This document shows, in pieces, positions 1-10,637 of a stretch of 64,000 bases of DNA. The position numbers and the translations under genes are program-made. The DNA lies in the NCBI RefSeq assembly GCF_029960785.1, contig NZ_JASBQE010000012.1:124001-188000 (forward strand), read 5' to 3'. Source of the stretch: Polyangium sp. 15x6 (GTDB lineage: Bacteria > Myxococcota_A > Polyangia > Polyangiales > Polyangiaceae). The notes under the pieces are model-generated. The model ran no database searches. It worked only from the letters and a program-made list of their open reading frames with translations, and had not been told where the DNA came from. Within the stretch, counting starts at the first letter, position 1. Each line of letters opens with the position of its first letter.

Positions 1-2
1 CG

Positions 3-659
3 GGTCTGATGTCGCACGAGGAGGTGACGACGTTCTTCCACGAGTTCGGCCACGTGCTGCACCAGCTGCTCACGCGCTCGGAGCTCGCGACGTACTCGGG
101 CTCGAACGCGGTGCGCGACTTCGTGGAGGCGCCGTCGCAGATGTTCGAGGAGTGGGCGTGGTCGCGCGAGGTGCTCGACACGTTCGCGCGGCACTACAAG
201 ACGGGCGAGAAGATCCCGGACGCGCTGTTCACGGCGATGACGAAGGCGCGCACGTTCGGGCTCGCGCTCGCGACGCAACGTCAGCTCTTCCTCGCGTCGC
301 TGGACCAGGAGCTCCACGCCCGCGCGACGCCGTTCGACACGACGAAGGTCGTGGAGGAGGTGCAAGGCAAGGTCGACGTGTTCCCGTACGTGAAGGGGAC
401 GCACTTCCAGTCGAGCTTCGGTCACCTCATCGGCTACGACGCCGGCTACTACGGCTACCAGTGGGCGCTGAGCCTCTCGCGTGACGTGCTGACGCGCTTC
501 CGCAAAGAGGGCCTGCTCAACACGGCGACGGCCGAGGCCTGGAGGACCGAAGTGCTGTCGAAGGGCGGCGGCGAGGACGAGCGGACGATGATCTCGCGCT
601 TCCTCGGCCGCGCCCCGAGCCACGACGCGTACTTCGCGTACCTCAAGGGCAAGGAGTGA
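3..659 (+). CDS. M3 family oligopeptidase (thimet oligopeptidase-like), C-terminal part
   Basis: The gene enters from the left edge; codons are open from base 3 and the stop is TGA at 657-659. The protein carries the zinc-metallopeptidase motif HEFGH (bases 39-53). A downstream FVEAPSQ segment should supply the third zinc ligand, a glutamate. The C-terminal HFQSSFGH...GYDAGYYGYQWA pattern is typical of M3 peptidases (thimet oligopeptidase, oligopeptidase A, Dcp). These enzymes cleave short peptides, usually in the cytosol, although some relatives are exported. The N-terminal two thirds lie outside the window, so signal peptide and localisation cannot be judged. The family call is firm; the exact subfamily is not. 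Confidence 0.9.
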   Translation, partial: GLMSHEEVTTFFHEFGHVLHQLLTRSELATYSGSNAVRDFVEAPSQMFEEWAWSREVLDTFARHYKTGEKIPDALFTAMTKARTFGLALATQRQLFLASLDQELHARATPFDTTKVVEEVQGKVDVFPYVKGTHFQSSFGHLIGYDAGYYGYQWALSLSRDVLTRFRKEGLLNTATAEAWRTEVLSKGGGEDERTMISRFLGRAPSHDAYFAYLKGKE

Positions 660-666
660 CGCGAAC

Positions 667-689
667 GGGGGGCGCGCCTCGCGCCCCCC
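667..689. terminator. Bidirectional hairpin between convergent genes
   Basis: A perfect 10-bp G+C stem (667-676 with 680-689, 3-nt loop) lies 7 bases after the peptidase stop and just before the stop of the leftward TPR gene. It has no T-run, as is common in very GC-rich genomes. A shared terminator is inferred from its position. Confidence 0.6.
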
Positions 690-693
690 ACCG

Positions 694-3600
694 CTAAGGC
701 TGTACCGAGATCCCCATCGCCTCGCGCAGCGTGGCGTGCGCCTCGGAGACCGTGAATCCAAGCAGATCGGCGATCTTCGTCTCGGCGTCGAGCGCGCCGC
801 GCGGCTCGGCCCGGAGCAGCGTCGCGACCACGTCGAGGCTGCCGCAGAGCAGGTAACCCGCGCGCGTCGCGCATCGCTCCACGGCCGCGGCCCAGCGCGG
901 TAGGTCGGGACGAACGCTCGCGGCGGCGAACGCGGAGACGGCTTCTTCCAGCGCCTTGCGTTGCTCCTCGTCGAGGTGCGCTTCGAAGTGCGGCTTGAAC
1001 GCGAGCACCACGTCGCGGACCTTCGCGGGAATCGGCTCGTTCGGCAGCGCGATCGCGATGGCGGTGACGAAACACGCGCTGAGCTCTTCGAGCGACGGAT
1101 AGAAGAGCAGGAGCCGGTGATGGCCCACGTGGTACGTGAGGTGCCGGCCCACGAGGAACGCGAGCTCCGCGAGCGTGCGGCCGCGCAGCGCATGCTGGCC
1201 CGCGAGGACCGTGGCGTCCGCCGCGGGGATGGCCACGAGGCTCACGGCGGCGTCCTCGCGCACGTACACGTCGGGCGGCGTCACGCCGAAGAAATGGCTG
1301 CCCCAGGCGAACGAGCGGACGATCGAGATCGTGCTGCGCTGGAGGTCCTGCTTCTGGGAAGGATCCAGCGCCGGGAGCCTTCCTTCGCTTCCGAGCTGTT
1401 CGAGCCGCGCGGCGATCGCGGCGCCCGCGATCGCTTCGAGCACGCCTTCGGTGAGCGTGTCCCTTCGCTCGTCCCGCAAGAGATCCCAGCCCTCGGTGGG
1501 CATCGCGCTCAGGAAGCGCGGCACGCCGTTCGGCTTGTGCTCGTCGTAGAGGAAGCGCTCGCGCGACTCGGCGATGTTGAGGTGCGCGGTGACCACCGAG
1601 GCCGCGAACGCGACGTCCGGCTGCCGGAGCTTCTGCGCGACGTCGAAGATGTCGTGCATGGTCTGGGCGCGCTGCGGATCGAGCTTCGCCGCGTCGCGCA
1701 GGTGGACGAGCGCGCGCTCGTGCCGGCCGATCGTGCGGGCGAGGTCCGCGACGACGAGGTGGCCGCCGAGATCGTCGGGCCGCTCGTCGACCGAGCGCTC
1801 GAAGTAGGCGAGCGCGACGAGCGGATCCTCCAGGTGATCACGGAAGAGGAGCCCGAGGCGCCGCCCGATCTCCCACGCCGCGCGGCGCCGCGCTTCGCCC
1901 TGCGGCAGCCGATCGAGGCGGGAAAGCGCGCGCCGGTAGATCGCTTCGAGCTGGCTCCACTCCTGTCGCTCCGAGAGGATGCGCGCGAGGGTGTCGAGCG
2001 GCTCGAGCATGCTGGAGTCGCTGTCGATCGCGAGCTCGAGCATCTCGATCGCGAGCTCCTCGCGGCCGATGTCCTGGCAATAGGTCGCGAGCTCGAGATA
2101 CGTCGCGGCGCGATCCCGCGGGACCGGCGTGAGCTCCGCGATGCGGCGGCGGGTCTCGATCGCCTTGTCGATCTCGCTCGCGTGCTCGTACAGGCGACGG
2201 AGCTTGCCGAGCACCACGAGGTCCTCGGGGCGGATGTCGCGGGCGCGCTCGAACGACGAGCGCGCGCGTGCGGAATCGGAGCCGATGCTCTCCCAGCGCT
2301 CGCCGAACTCCATCAGGTGCTCGAAGCGCTCGGTCGCGCTCGTGAGCGTCGCGAGCAGGCGCTCCTCGGCGGCGTGGACGGCGCGGAAATCACGCTCGGC
2401 CACGTTGAGCACGACGAGCGCTTCGAGCGCGGGGCGGTACTCGGGGCGGAGCGTGAGCGCCTTGTCGAGGTTCGAGATCGCCTCCTTGCGCTTCTCCTGG
2501 CTCCACTTCGCGGTCGCGAGGCGAACGTAGAGCTCGGCGCGCTCCTCGGTGTCGCCGGGCGCGAGATGGCCGAGCGCCTTTCGGTACTCGGCGAGCGCGC
2601 CTTCGTGATCCTTCGTGGCGAGCATCGCGTCGCCGGCGTCGCGATGCTGCACCGCGGGCGATGTCTCCACCGCCGGCGGCGTCTCGGGCGCAGGCGACGC
2701 GTTCGGCGTCGTGCTCGGCGCGGCCGGCGGCGAGGACGCGCGGGGCGACGGGACCGTGGTCGCCGAGGGCTCGGGGATCGCCGGGACCACAGTGATGCGC
2801 GGCGCGGGCGCTGGCGTGATCTCTTCGGCTTGCGGGCTTGGCGTCGTCGCTGGCGCGACCGACGGAGGCGAAGGCTCCTGGATGATGACGCGAGGGACCG
2901 ACGCTTCGGGGCGCGTGAACGATCGATCCTCGGGCAACGTCGTCGCCGCGTACGCCGCAGAGGGCTCGCTCGCCTGGAGGATCGGCGCAGGCTCGGGCGC
3001 GATCTCCGGCGCGGGCTCGGGCGCGATCTCAGGCGCGGGCTCGGGCGCGATCTCAGGCGCGGGCTCGGCTGCGATTTCAGGCTCGGGCTCAGCAGCAACC
3101 TCGGGCGCGGGCTCGGGCGCTTTGGCCTCGGGCGAGGTCGAGCTCGGCATGATGCGCGAGCGCAACGTCGTCGCGGGCCCGCGTTCACCGAACGCGGCAT
3201 CGTCGAGCACGACGTCCACGCTCGACGGCATGTTCTCCGGCGAGATCTCCCGGAGCGGCGGCGGATCGATGGCCTCCACGCGCACGGAGCGCGCGAGCGG
3301 CCTGCCGAGAGATCCGAGCAGCACCTCGGCCGCCTCCGATTCGAGCGTCACCTCTTCGAGGCGCTCGTCGAGCGCCTCCGCGTCGAGCGTCGCGGGCGCG
3401 TCCGCCATCGCCGGCACCCCCGCGTCCTTCCAGATCGCCGTTCCGACAGGCACCTGGATGAGCGCGAACGGCGTCCAGCCACGCGCGTGCGCGAAGCACG
3501 GCACCACGCCGACGAGCCCTTCCTTGATGCGCTCGTAGAGCATTCGCGCGAGCAGGCCGGTCTCCGCGTCCGCGTCGTCGAACGCGTTGATGAGCGCGCG

Positions 3601-4113
3601 CGTGAACGGCGACGGCCGCTCCTCGATGGCGGGCGACGAGGGACGCGCCGCGATGAGCAGCTCGATCCCGCTGCGCTGCGGGCTCACAGCGTCCTTCGCA
3701 GCAGCGACCACGGTCGCGCTGCGGAACGGATCGGCGGGCGCGGGCGCGTGGCGGCACTCGAGCACGAAGAGCACGGGCCCCGACACATGATCCTGGAAGA
3801 CGGCGACCACGTCCGCGAGCGCGTCTCCAGTCTGCGGGTTCTCGGGATCGAGGCAGAGGAAGAACTCGCCGTCGACCGAGACCGCGACGGGGCTCGAGAC
3901 GTAGAAGAGGATCTCGTCCTCCGGGCCCGGCTTGCGCTCTTCGAAGAGCGTGTCGAGCTGCTCGGCGAGATCCACGTGCGGATCGATGTCCACCACCTCG
4001 AACGCCGTGTCTTCCAGAGGGAGACGCGAGCGGAGGATGTCGCCGTCGAGCGCGCCCGGCGGAGCGCGCATGTCGGAGAGAAGCGAGGGCGTCGCGACGA
4101 TCGCCAAACGCAT
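694..4113 (-). CDS. Caspase-like (probably inactive) and TPR-repeat protein
   Basis: This 1139-residue protein starts with ATG at 4113. Residues 1 to about 230 have the strand/helix pattern of a C14 caspase-like domain. A Cys is retained at 120 (VLECRHA, where active relatives have a D-C-x-H-type motif). The strand that normally ends in S-G-H-G reads YVSSPV, so the catalytic His appears missing. A Pro/Ala/Glu-rich linker (about 320-490) contains 24-bp DNA repeats that encode EPAPEIAP units. Several tetratricopeptide repeats follow (about 490-830), then a C-terminal domain I do not recognise. It lies 136 bp downstream of the FHA/kinase pair on the same strand and may be co-transcribed with it. 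A scaffold role in kinase signalling is an inference from context. Confidence 0.7.
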   Translation of the reverse strand: MRLAIVATPSLLSDMRAPPGALDGDILRSRLPLEDTAFEVVDIDPHVDLAEQLDTLFEERKPGPEDEILFYVSSPVAVSVDGEFFLCLDPENPQTGDALADVVAVFQDHVSGPVLFVLECRHAPAPADPFRSATVVAAAKDAVSPQRSGIELLIAARPSSPAIEERPSPFTRALINAFDDADAETGLLARMLYERIKEGLVGVVPCFAHARGWTPFALIQVPVGTAIWKDAGVPAMADAPATLDAEALDERLEEVTLESEAAEVLLGSLGRPLARSVRVEAIDPPPLREISPENMPSSVDVVLDDAAFGERGPATTLRSRIMPSSTSPEAKAPEPAPEVAAEPEPEIAAEPAPEIAPEPAPEIAPEPAPEIAPEPAPILQASEPSAAYAATTLPEDRSFTRPEASVPRVIIQEPSPPSVAPATTPSPQAEEITPAPAPRITVVPAIPEPSATTVPSPRASSPPAAPSTTPNASPAPETPPAVETSPAVQHRDAGDAMLATKDHEGALAEYRKALGHLAPGDTEERAELYVRLATAKWSQEKRKEAISNLDKALTLRPEYRPALEALVVLNVAERDFRAVHAAEERLLATLTSATERFEHLMEFGERWESIGSDSARARSSFERARDIRPEDLVVLGKLRRLYEHASEIDKAIETRRRIAELTPVPRDRAATYLELATYCQDIGREELAIEMLELAIDSDSSMLEPLDTLARILSERQEWSQLEAIYRRALSRLDRLPQGEARRRAAWEIGRRLGLLFRDHLEDPLVALAYFERSVDERPDDLGGHLVVADLARTIGRHERALVHLRDAAKLDPQRAQTMHDIFDVAQKLRQPDVAFAASVVTAHLNIAESRERFLYDEHKPNGVPRFLSAMPTEGWDLLRDERRDTLTEGVLEAIAGAAIAARLEQLGSEGRLPALDPSQKQDLQRSTISIVRSFAWGSHFFGVTPPDVYVREDAAVSLVAIPAADATVLAGQHALRGRTLAELAFLVGRHLTYHVGHHRLLLFYPSLEELSACFVTAIAIALPNEPIPAKVRDVVLAFKPHFEAHLDEEQRKALEEAVSAFAAASVRPDLPRWAAAVERCATRAGYLLCGSLDVVATLLRAEPRGALDAETKIADLLGFTVSEAHATLREAMGISVQP

Positions 4114-4249
4114 CAGGCTGCTCCCGGGCCGCGGGCCTTCATCGAAGCAGGCAATCTATCAGGCCTCGGGCGCGGAGAGCGCGCCGAACGACAAGCCCTC
4201 GTGGGCCAGGCGCTTCCGGTATCCTGGGCCGCACCGGCGACGGAGAGGC

Positions 4250-5551
4250 TCACGAGTCGTTCGCCCGCGCCATGGGCAGACGCCCGACCAGCTCCGCCCC
4301 GTTCGCTGGGCGGCGGTCGTCCGCGCCGATGCATGTGTCGGCGACGGCGCGCCACCGCGCGGCCTCTTCCTTAGCGAGCCCCCGCTCCCCGAGCCTGTGG
4401 AGCACGTCTTCGATCACGCGGCCATAGCCGTACACGTCGTCGCGCGGGTCGCTCGCTCGGCCGGCGATACGTTCGGGTGAGACGTAGCCGGCGCTGCCTC
4501 CGTCCCCGCGGGCGCCGAGCGGACGTGCGATGCCGAAGTCGCCGAGCAAGGGTTCACCCGTGTCCCGGAGGAGCACGTTCGCCGGCTTGACGTCCGCGTG
4601 GACGAACCCCCCCGCGTGGAGCCGCGCGAGCGCCCGGGCGAGCGGGAGCGCCCAGCGCTCGATCGGGACGAGCGCCGAGAGATCCCCCCGCGCGAGCACG
4701 TCGCGCACCGACCCCCGCGGGATCCACTCGAGGGCGAGCCACCCTTCCTCTGGATCCGCGTCGAGCACGCGGATCACGCCGGGTCCGCGCATCCGATCGG
4801 CGAGCCTCGCCTCGCGCTCGAGGTGCTCTCGGTCGCGACCACGCCGATGGTAGACCTTGAACGCGAGGCGCCGGCCGAGGAGCTCGTCCTCGGCTTCGTA
4901 GACGGTCCCCGCGCCGCCGCGCGCGACCTCGCGCAAGAGCCGAAACGGTGCGCGCGCGCCGGCATCCGTCACCACCGTGGCCTCGTCGAGCCGACGCGCC
5001 GGGCCGGGCGCCGCGCCGAGCGCCGCGCGCCACCGCGTGTGCCGCTCCCGCGCGCCCGGCGTGTCGATGCTCCGCGCGAGCACGCGCTCGATCGTGCCGA
5101 GCGCCCGCGGGAGCTGGCCGAGCGAGGCGTGCAGATCCGCCGCGAGCAAGAGCGCCGGCGTGCTCGACACGTTCGCCAGCGCTTCGAGCGCGCCCTTCTC
5201 GTCGCCGCGCGCCGCGAGGATGTCCGCGCACGCGAGCCGCACGGCCTCCGGCACCGCGTGATCTTCGGCGGCTTCGAGCACGCGCGCCGCGGCCTCGGCC
5301 TCGCGCACCGTCCCGCGCGCCTTGCGCAGGAGCAGGATCGCTTGCTCCTCGCTCGGGCCATCCGGCGCGCCCACGCGCGCGAGCTGCGCGAGCTCGGCGG
5401 ACGCTTCGTCGACCACGGGACGGGCACGTGCGCCGCGCGTCTCTTCGACGGCGGGACTCTCGCGCTCGTCCGCGCCGCGCAGGGCCTCCTCGCCCGCGGC
5501 CTCGTCGCTCTCGCCGAAGAGCCGCCCCTTGATCCTCCGCCACAAGCTCAC
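4250..5551 (-). CDS. Serine/threonine protein kinase with N-terminal helical repeats
   Basis: The protein has 433 residues. The GTG start at 5551 was chosen because it overlaps the upstream FHA gene's stop (GTGA) and because codon patterns decay upstream of it. Residues 60-190 look like degenerate TPR/helical repeats. Residues 203-430 form a Hanks-type kinase: a glycine loop (VARGGAGTVYEA), Lys232 in FKVYH, a catalytic loop HADVKPANV (318-326, with Ala replacing the Arg of HRD) and an intact DFG (338-340). No membrane segment is evident, so it is probably cytoplasmic. The FHA protein encoded immediately upstream is an obvious candidate partner, because FHA domains bind phosphothreonine. Confidence 0.85.
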   Translation of the reverse strand: MSLWRRIKGRLFGESDEAAGEEALRGADERESPAVEETRGARARPVVDEASAELAQLARVGAPDGPSEEQAILLLRKARGTVREAEAAARVLEAAEDHAVPEAVRLACADILAARGDEKGALEALANVSSTPALLLAADLHASLGQLPRALGTIERVLARSIDTPGARERHTRWRAALGAAPGPARRLDEATVVTDAGARAPFRLLREVARGGAGTVYEAEDELLGRRLAFKVYHRRGRDREHLEREARLADRMRGPGVIRVLDADPEEGWLALEWIPRGSVRDVLARGDLSALVPIERWALPLARALARLHAGGFVHADVKPANVLLRDTGEPLLGDFGIARPLGARGDGGSAGYVSPERIAGRASDPRDDVYGYGRVIEDVLHRLGERGLAKEEAARWRAVADTCIGADDRRPANGAELVGRLPMARANDS

Positions 5552-6780
5552 GCGCCGCTCCCGCTCCCTTCGCGGCCTCCCGCGCCCACGCGCAGCACCA
5601 CGGGCCCGCCGCGGCTCGCGCGGATCTCGTCGCCCGCGCAGAGCTCGACCTCCGCGGCGAGCTCGAACTCGCCCAGGATTGGCCGCGGCGCCCCGCTCGG
5701 CGTCTGCAGCACCACGAACCCGCTGTCGCCGTGCACCACCCGATCGACGTGCAGCGCGCCCACGACGAGCGGACCGAGCGGCGCGAGGAAACGCGTCCCA
5801 GCGACCGTCACGATCACGCCCTCCGGCGCGAGCTCGCGCTCGGGCGACGCCGTCGGCCGTTCGATCCCGCACGGCACCTCGCCGCCGAGGTCCAGGCGGA
5901 TCCCCTGACCCACCGGGATCGCTCCCTGGATCCGCGCGCCGGCGAGCATCGTCCCGTTCCGCGTATCGAGATCTTCCACGAAGATATCGCTCCCCTCGCG
6001 TCGGAAGCGCAGGTGCGTGCGGCTCACCGCCCGCGCGCCGACGAGGATCGTCGCTTCGCCGCGTCCGATCGTCACCTCCTCGCCGAGCGCCACCCGGAAG
6101 AGTTTTCCGCTGATCTCCAGATCGACGAGCGGACCCGTCGCGAGGCGCGCGCGGATCGCGCGAGCAGCGTCGGCGACCACGTCGTCGTCTCGCTCGGCGA
6201 GCGCGGCCCGCGCGACCTCGAGCGCGGCGCGGCGCTCGGCGGTCCTGTCGAGATCGGCCAGGCGCCTGCGCACGTCCGTCACCTCGCGGACCTTGCGCGA
6301 CTCGGCGTGCGAGACCTTGAGGCGCTCTTCGAGCTTCTCGATCGCGCCCATCTCCGTGAGCACGCGGATCTCCGACTCGGCGTCCCCGAGCTCCGCGTAG
6401 ACCTCGGCCGCGCGTTCGAGCTGCCCTGCACCTTCGAGATCGCGGGCGACACGCCCGAGTTCGCTCTTCAGCGAGACCCCGCCGCGGGCGCGGATCACGT
6501 CGAGCGTGAGCAGCGCCTTGCGGCCGAGCGCGCGCTTCTGGATCTCCTCGTTCTTCGCGGTCCGCGCGGCGACGTCGCAGAACGCGATCCGTTGCTCGAC
6601 CGATCCTTCGGCATCGGCGCGCAAGAGCAGCACGCGCGCCGCGTCGTCCGGCATCTCCGCCTCGACGTACAGCGCGGCCGCGGAAGCAAGGTCACCGGCG
6701 AGCTCCCGGGCGCGCGCCTCTTTTGCTCGTCGGCCCTCGCCCCACCCCAGGAAGCGATCGAAGAGACCCACTACCGGCAT
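5548..6780 (-). CDS. FHA domain protein with helical repeats
   Basis: A 410-residue protein. The ATG at 6780 (MPVVGLF) was preferred over an in-frame start at 6867, because that start would lie beyond the start of the divergent pilB. The N-terminal about 215 residues are Ala/Glu/Arg-rich helices resembling TPR-like repeats. A forkhead-associated domain follows, with its hallmark residues in order: IGRG (238-241), SRTH (253-256) and NGT (275-277). FHA domains recognise phosphothreonine peptides. A second beta-rich segment at the C terminus may be another, degenerate FHA-like domain. The stop overlaps the kinase start by 4 bp, so the two are translationally coupled and probably form one signalling module. 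Confidence 0.85.
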   Translation of the reverse strand: MPVVGLFDRFLGWGEGRRAKEARARELAGDLASAAALYVEAEMPDDAARVLLLRADAEGSVEQRIAFCDVAARTAKNEEIQKRALGRKALLTLDVIRARGGVSLKSELGRVARDLEGAGQLERAAEVYAELGDAESEIRVLTEMGAIEKLEERLKVSHAESRKVREVTDVRRRLADLDRTAERRAALEVARAALAERDDDVVADAARAIRARLATGPLVDLEISGKLFRVALGEEVTIGRGEATILVGARAVSRTHLRFRREGSDIFVEDLDTRNGTMLAGARIQGAIPVGQGIRLDLGGEVPCGIERPTASPERELAPEGVIVTVAGTRFLAPLGPLVVGALHVDRVVHGDSGFVVLQTPSGAPRPILGEFELAAEVELCAGDEIRASRGGPVVLRVGAGGREGSGSGA

Positions 6781-6853
6781 GGTAGCGCGGCTCGGAAGCG
6801 CTGGGCGAGACCTGTTGACTCTCCCCTTCCCTCCGCGGACCATCGGAGGCTCG

Positions 6854-8566
<1,713 letters not shown>

Positions 8567-8568
8567 CC

Positions 8569-9687
8569 ATGACCGCGGAGACGCCGGGGCGCGAGCCCCT
8601 CCGTTACACGATCCAGCAGCTCCTCAAGGTCATGGTCGACAAGGGGGCGAGCGACATGCACATCACGCGTGGCTCGCCTCCGCTGCTCCGCATCGACGGC
8701 TCGGTCGTCCCGCTCAAGCTCCCGCCGCTCTCCGACGAGGACACGAAGGAGCTCTGCTACTCGGTCCTCAGCGAGGAGCAGAAGATCACCTTCGAGAAGA
8801 AGAACGAGCTCGACCTCTCGTTCGGCCTCTCGAGCATCTCGCGCTTCCGCGCCAACATCTTCATGCAGCGCGGCGCCGTCGCGGGCGCGTTCCGCCAGAT
8901 CCCCTTCAAGATCCTGAGCTTCGACGATCTCGGCTTGCCGCCCGTCGCCGCCGAGATCGCCAACAAGCCACGCGGCCTCGTCCTCGTCACGGGACCTACC
9001 GGCTCCGGCAAGAGCACCACGCTCGCGAGCATCATCGACAAGATCAACTCCGAGCAGCGCCTGCACATCATCACGGTCGAGGACCCGATCGAGTACATCC
9101 ACAACCACAAGCTCTCGGTCGTGAACCAGCGCGAGGTCGGCGCCGACACGTCGTCGTTCAAGGACGCGCTCAAGTACATCCTGCGCCAGGATCCGGACGT
9201 CGTGCTCGTCGGCGAGATGCGTGATCTCGAGACCATCGAGGCGGCGCTGACGATCGCCGAGACGGGCCACCTCGTCTTCGCCACGCTGCACACGAACAGC
9301 GCGGTCTCCTCGATCAACCGCATCATCGACGTCTTCCCCGCGCACCAGCAGTCGCAGGTCCGCGCGCAGCTCAGCTTCACGCTCGCCGCGGTCATGACGC
9401 AGCAGCTCGTCCCCAAGATCGGCGGAGGCCGCGCGCTCGCGATCGAGGCCATGGTGCCGAACGCGGCCATCCGGAACCTCATCCGCGAGGACAAGCTCCA
9501 CCAGATCTACTCGCAGATGCAGGTGGGCCAGGCGGGCAGCGGCATGCAGACGATGAACCAGTGCCTCCACGGCCTCTACCAGCGCCGCTTGATCTCGCTC
9601 GAGGACGCGCTCGCGCACGCCGGTGACATCGAGGAGCTGCGCGCCATGATCGAAGGGCGCAACGCCCGCCGCGGCCCAGCGACCTAG
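8569..9687 (+). CDS. pilT: Type IV pilus retraction ATPase PilT
   Basis: A 372-residue hexameric retraction motor. The Walker A motif GPTGSGKST lies at 142-150, with an EDPIE Asp box, a GEMRD Walker B and an ATLHTNS His box. The PilT signature AIRNLIRE (300-307), which is needed for retraction in characterised family members, is intact. The zinc-binding cysteines of PilB are absent, as expected. The ATG at 8569 is 2 bp after the pilB stop, so the two antagonistic motors form an operon. It should depolymerise pili at the inner membrane, generating the pulling force of social/twitching motility. A strong hairpin follows the stop. Confidence 0.96.
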   Translation: MTAETPGREPLRYTIQQLLKVMVDKGASDMHITRGSPPLLRIDGSVVPLKLPPLSDEDTKELCYSVLSEEQKITFEKKNELDLSFGLSSISRFRANIFMQRGAVAGAFRQIPFKILSFDDLGLPPVAAEIANKPRGLVLVTGPTGSGKSTTLASIIDKINSEQRLHIITVEDPIEYIHNHKLSVVNQREVGADTSSFKDALKYILRQDPDVVLVGEMRDLETIEAALTIAETGHLVFATLHTNSAVSSINRIIDVFPAHQQSQVRAQLSFTLAAVMTQQLVPKIGGGRALAIEAMVPNAAIRNLIREDKLHQIYSQMQVGQAGSGMQTMNQCLHGLYQRRLISLEDALAHAGDIEELRAMIEGRNARRGPAT

Positions 9688-9691
9688 TCCC

Positions 9692-9716
9692 GAGGGGGAC
9701 GCCTCGCGTCCCCCTC
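9692..9716 (+). terminator. Hairpin terminator after pilBT
   Basis: An 11-bp perfect stem (9692-9702 with 9706-9716, 3-nt loop) begins 4 bases after the pilT stop. It separates pilBT from lexA. There is no T-run. Confidence 0.65.
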
Positions 9717-9869
9717 TCGGCCAGGCGGAGCCCGGCCGATTCACCCCCCGAGGCGAGCTCGCTTCGCGACCTCGCAGAGGACCGACGGCGTCGCTCCTCT
9801 GCGACCCCGGTGGATCCAGCCTCCCGCGCAAGTCCCCGAATCCCTCCCGTAAGAAACAAAGCAGGAGTT

Positions 9870-9898
9870 TTGACACCCCACCGCCCGTTCAGTAGGGT
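9870..9898 (+). promoter_or_regulatory. lexA promoter with candidate LexA box
   Basis: TTGACA (9870-9875) and TAGGGT (9893-9898) are separated by exactly 17 bp, just upstream of the lexA ATG at 9909. The spacer contains GTTCAG (9887-9892). The 17 bases at 9877-9893 match 13 positions of the CTRHAMRYBYGTTCAGS box that I recall being described for Myxococcus xanthus LexA. A repressor bound there would block polymerase, giving autoregulation. The -35 and the spacing are seen directly; the operator is an inference. Confidence 0.55.
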
Positions 9899-9908
9899 AG
9901 GCGCCGCG

Positions 9909-10571
9909 ATGCAAGGGCTCACCGAGCGCCAACAGCAGGTTCTGCATTACATCCGCCAGTCCATCAACGAGCGGGGGTATCCGCCCACGCTGCGAGAGAT
10001 CGGCGCGCACATGGGCATTCGCTCCACGAACGGGGTGAACGACCATCTGCGCGCGCTCGAGCGGAAGGGGTACTTGACGCGGGAGGACATGAAGAGCCGC
10101 GCCTTGCGGCCGAAGGACATGTCGGCCGCGAACGCCCGATCGGACGAGCCGCTCTCGATGCCCGAGGCGCCCGAGGACGACCTCGTCGAGGTCCCGGTCG
10201 TCGGCCGGATCGCCGCGGGTCTGCCCCTCCTCGCCGAGGAGCACGTCATCGACACGGTCCGCATCGATCGGATGCTCGTGCGTGGCGGCCGCGAGATCTT
10301 CGGCTTGAAGGTCACGGGCGACTCGATGATCGAGGCCGGCATCCTGAACGGCGACTACATCTTCGTGCGCCGCCAGCCCACGGCGCAGCGTGGCGAGATC
10401 GTGGTGGCGCTCATCGGGGACGAGGCGACGGTCAAGTACTACTTCCCCGAGAAGGACTACGTCCGGTTCCAGCCGGCGAACTCGAAGATGGCCCCGATCC
10501 TCGTACGGGCCTCGGACTTCAAGCCGACGATGCTGCTCGGCGTCGTGGTCTCGGTATTCCGCCGACTTTGA
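9909..10571 (+). CDS. lexA: LexA repressor (SOS regulator)
   Basis: A 220-residue protein of near-standard length. The N terminus is the LexA winged helix (LTERQQQVLHYI, PPTLREIGAHMG). The C-terminal S24 autoprotease domain has the Ala103-Gly104 cleavage site (RIAAGLP), the catalytic Ser139 (GDSM) and Lys176 (EATVKYY). RecA-stimulated self-cleavage should derepress DNA-damage genes. The ATG at 9909 was chosen over an upstream in-frame codon at 9810, because the latter lies upstream of the promoter and the reading from 9909 matches the family start. It is monocistronic, lying between the pilT terminator and the envelope cluster. Confidence 0.96.
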   Translation: MQGLTERQQQVLHYIRQSINERGYPPTLREIGAHMGIRSTNGVNDHLRALERKGYLTREDMKSRALRPKDMSAANARSDEPLSMPEAPEDDLVEVPVVGRIAAGLPLLAEEHVIDTVRIDRMLVRGGREIFGLKVTGDSMIEAGILNGDYIFVRRQPTAQRGEIVVALIGDEATVKYYFPEKDYVRFQPANSKMAPILVRASDFKPTMLLGVVVSVFRRL

Positions 10572-10637
10572 CCGCATCCCGCGTGTCACACCACCGTTGA
10601 CGCGCGGCGCGCACGCTTGATAGCGTCCCGGACACGG

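Noticed and set aside
961-4374. Long + strand open frame (1137 codons) over the caspase/TPR gene
   Set aside because: It is the antisense of a well-supported gene, rich in Arg/Glu/Ala, with no domain. Long antisense frames are common at this GC content.
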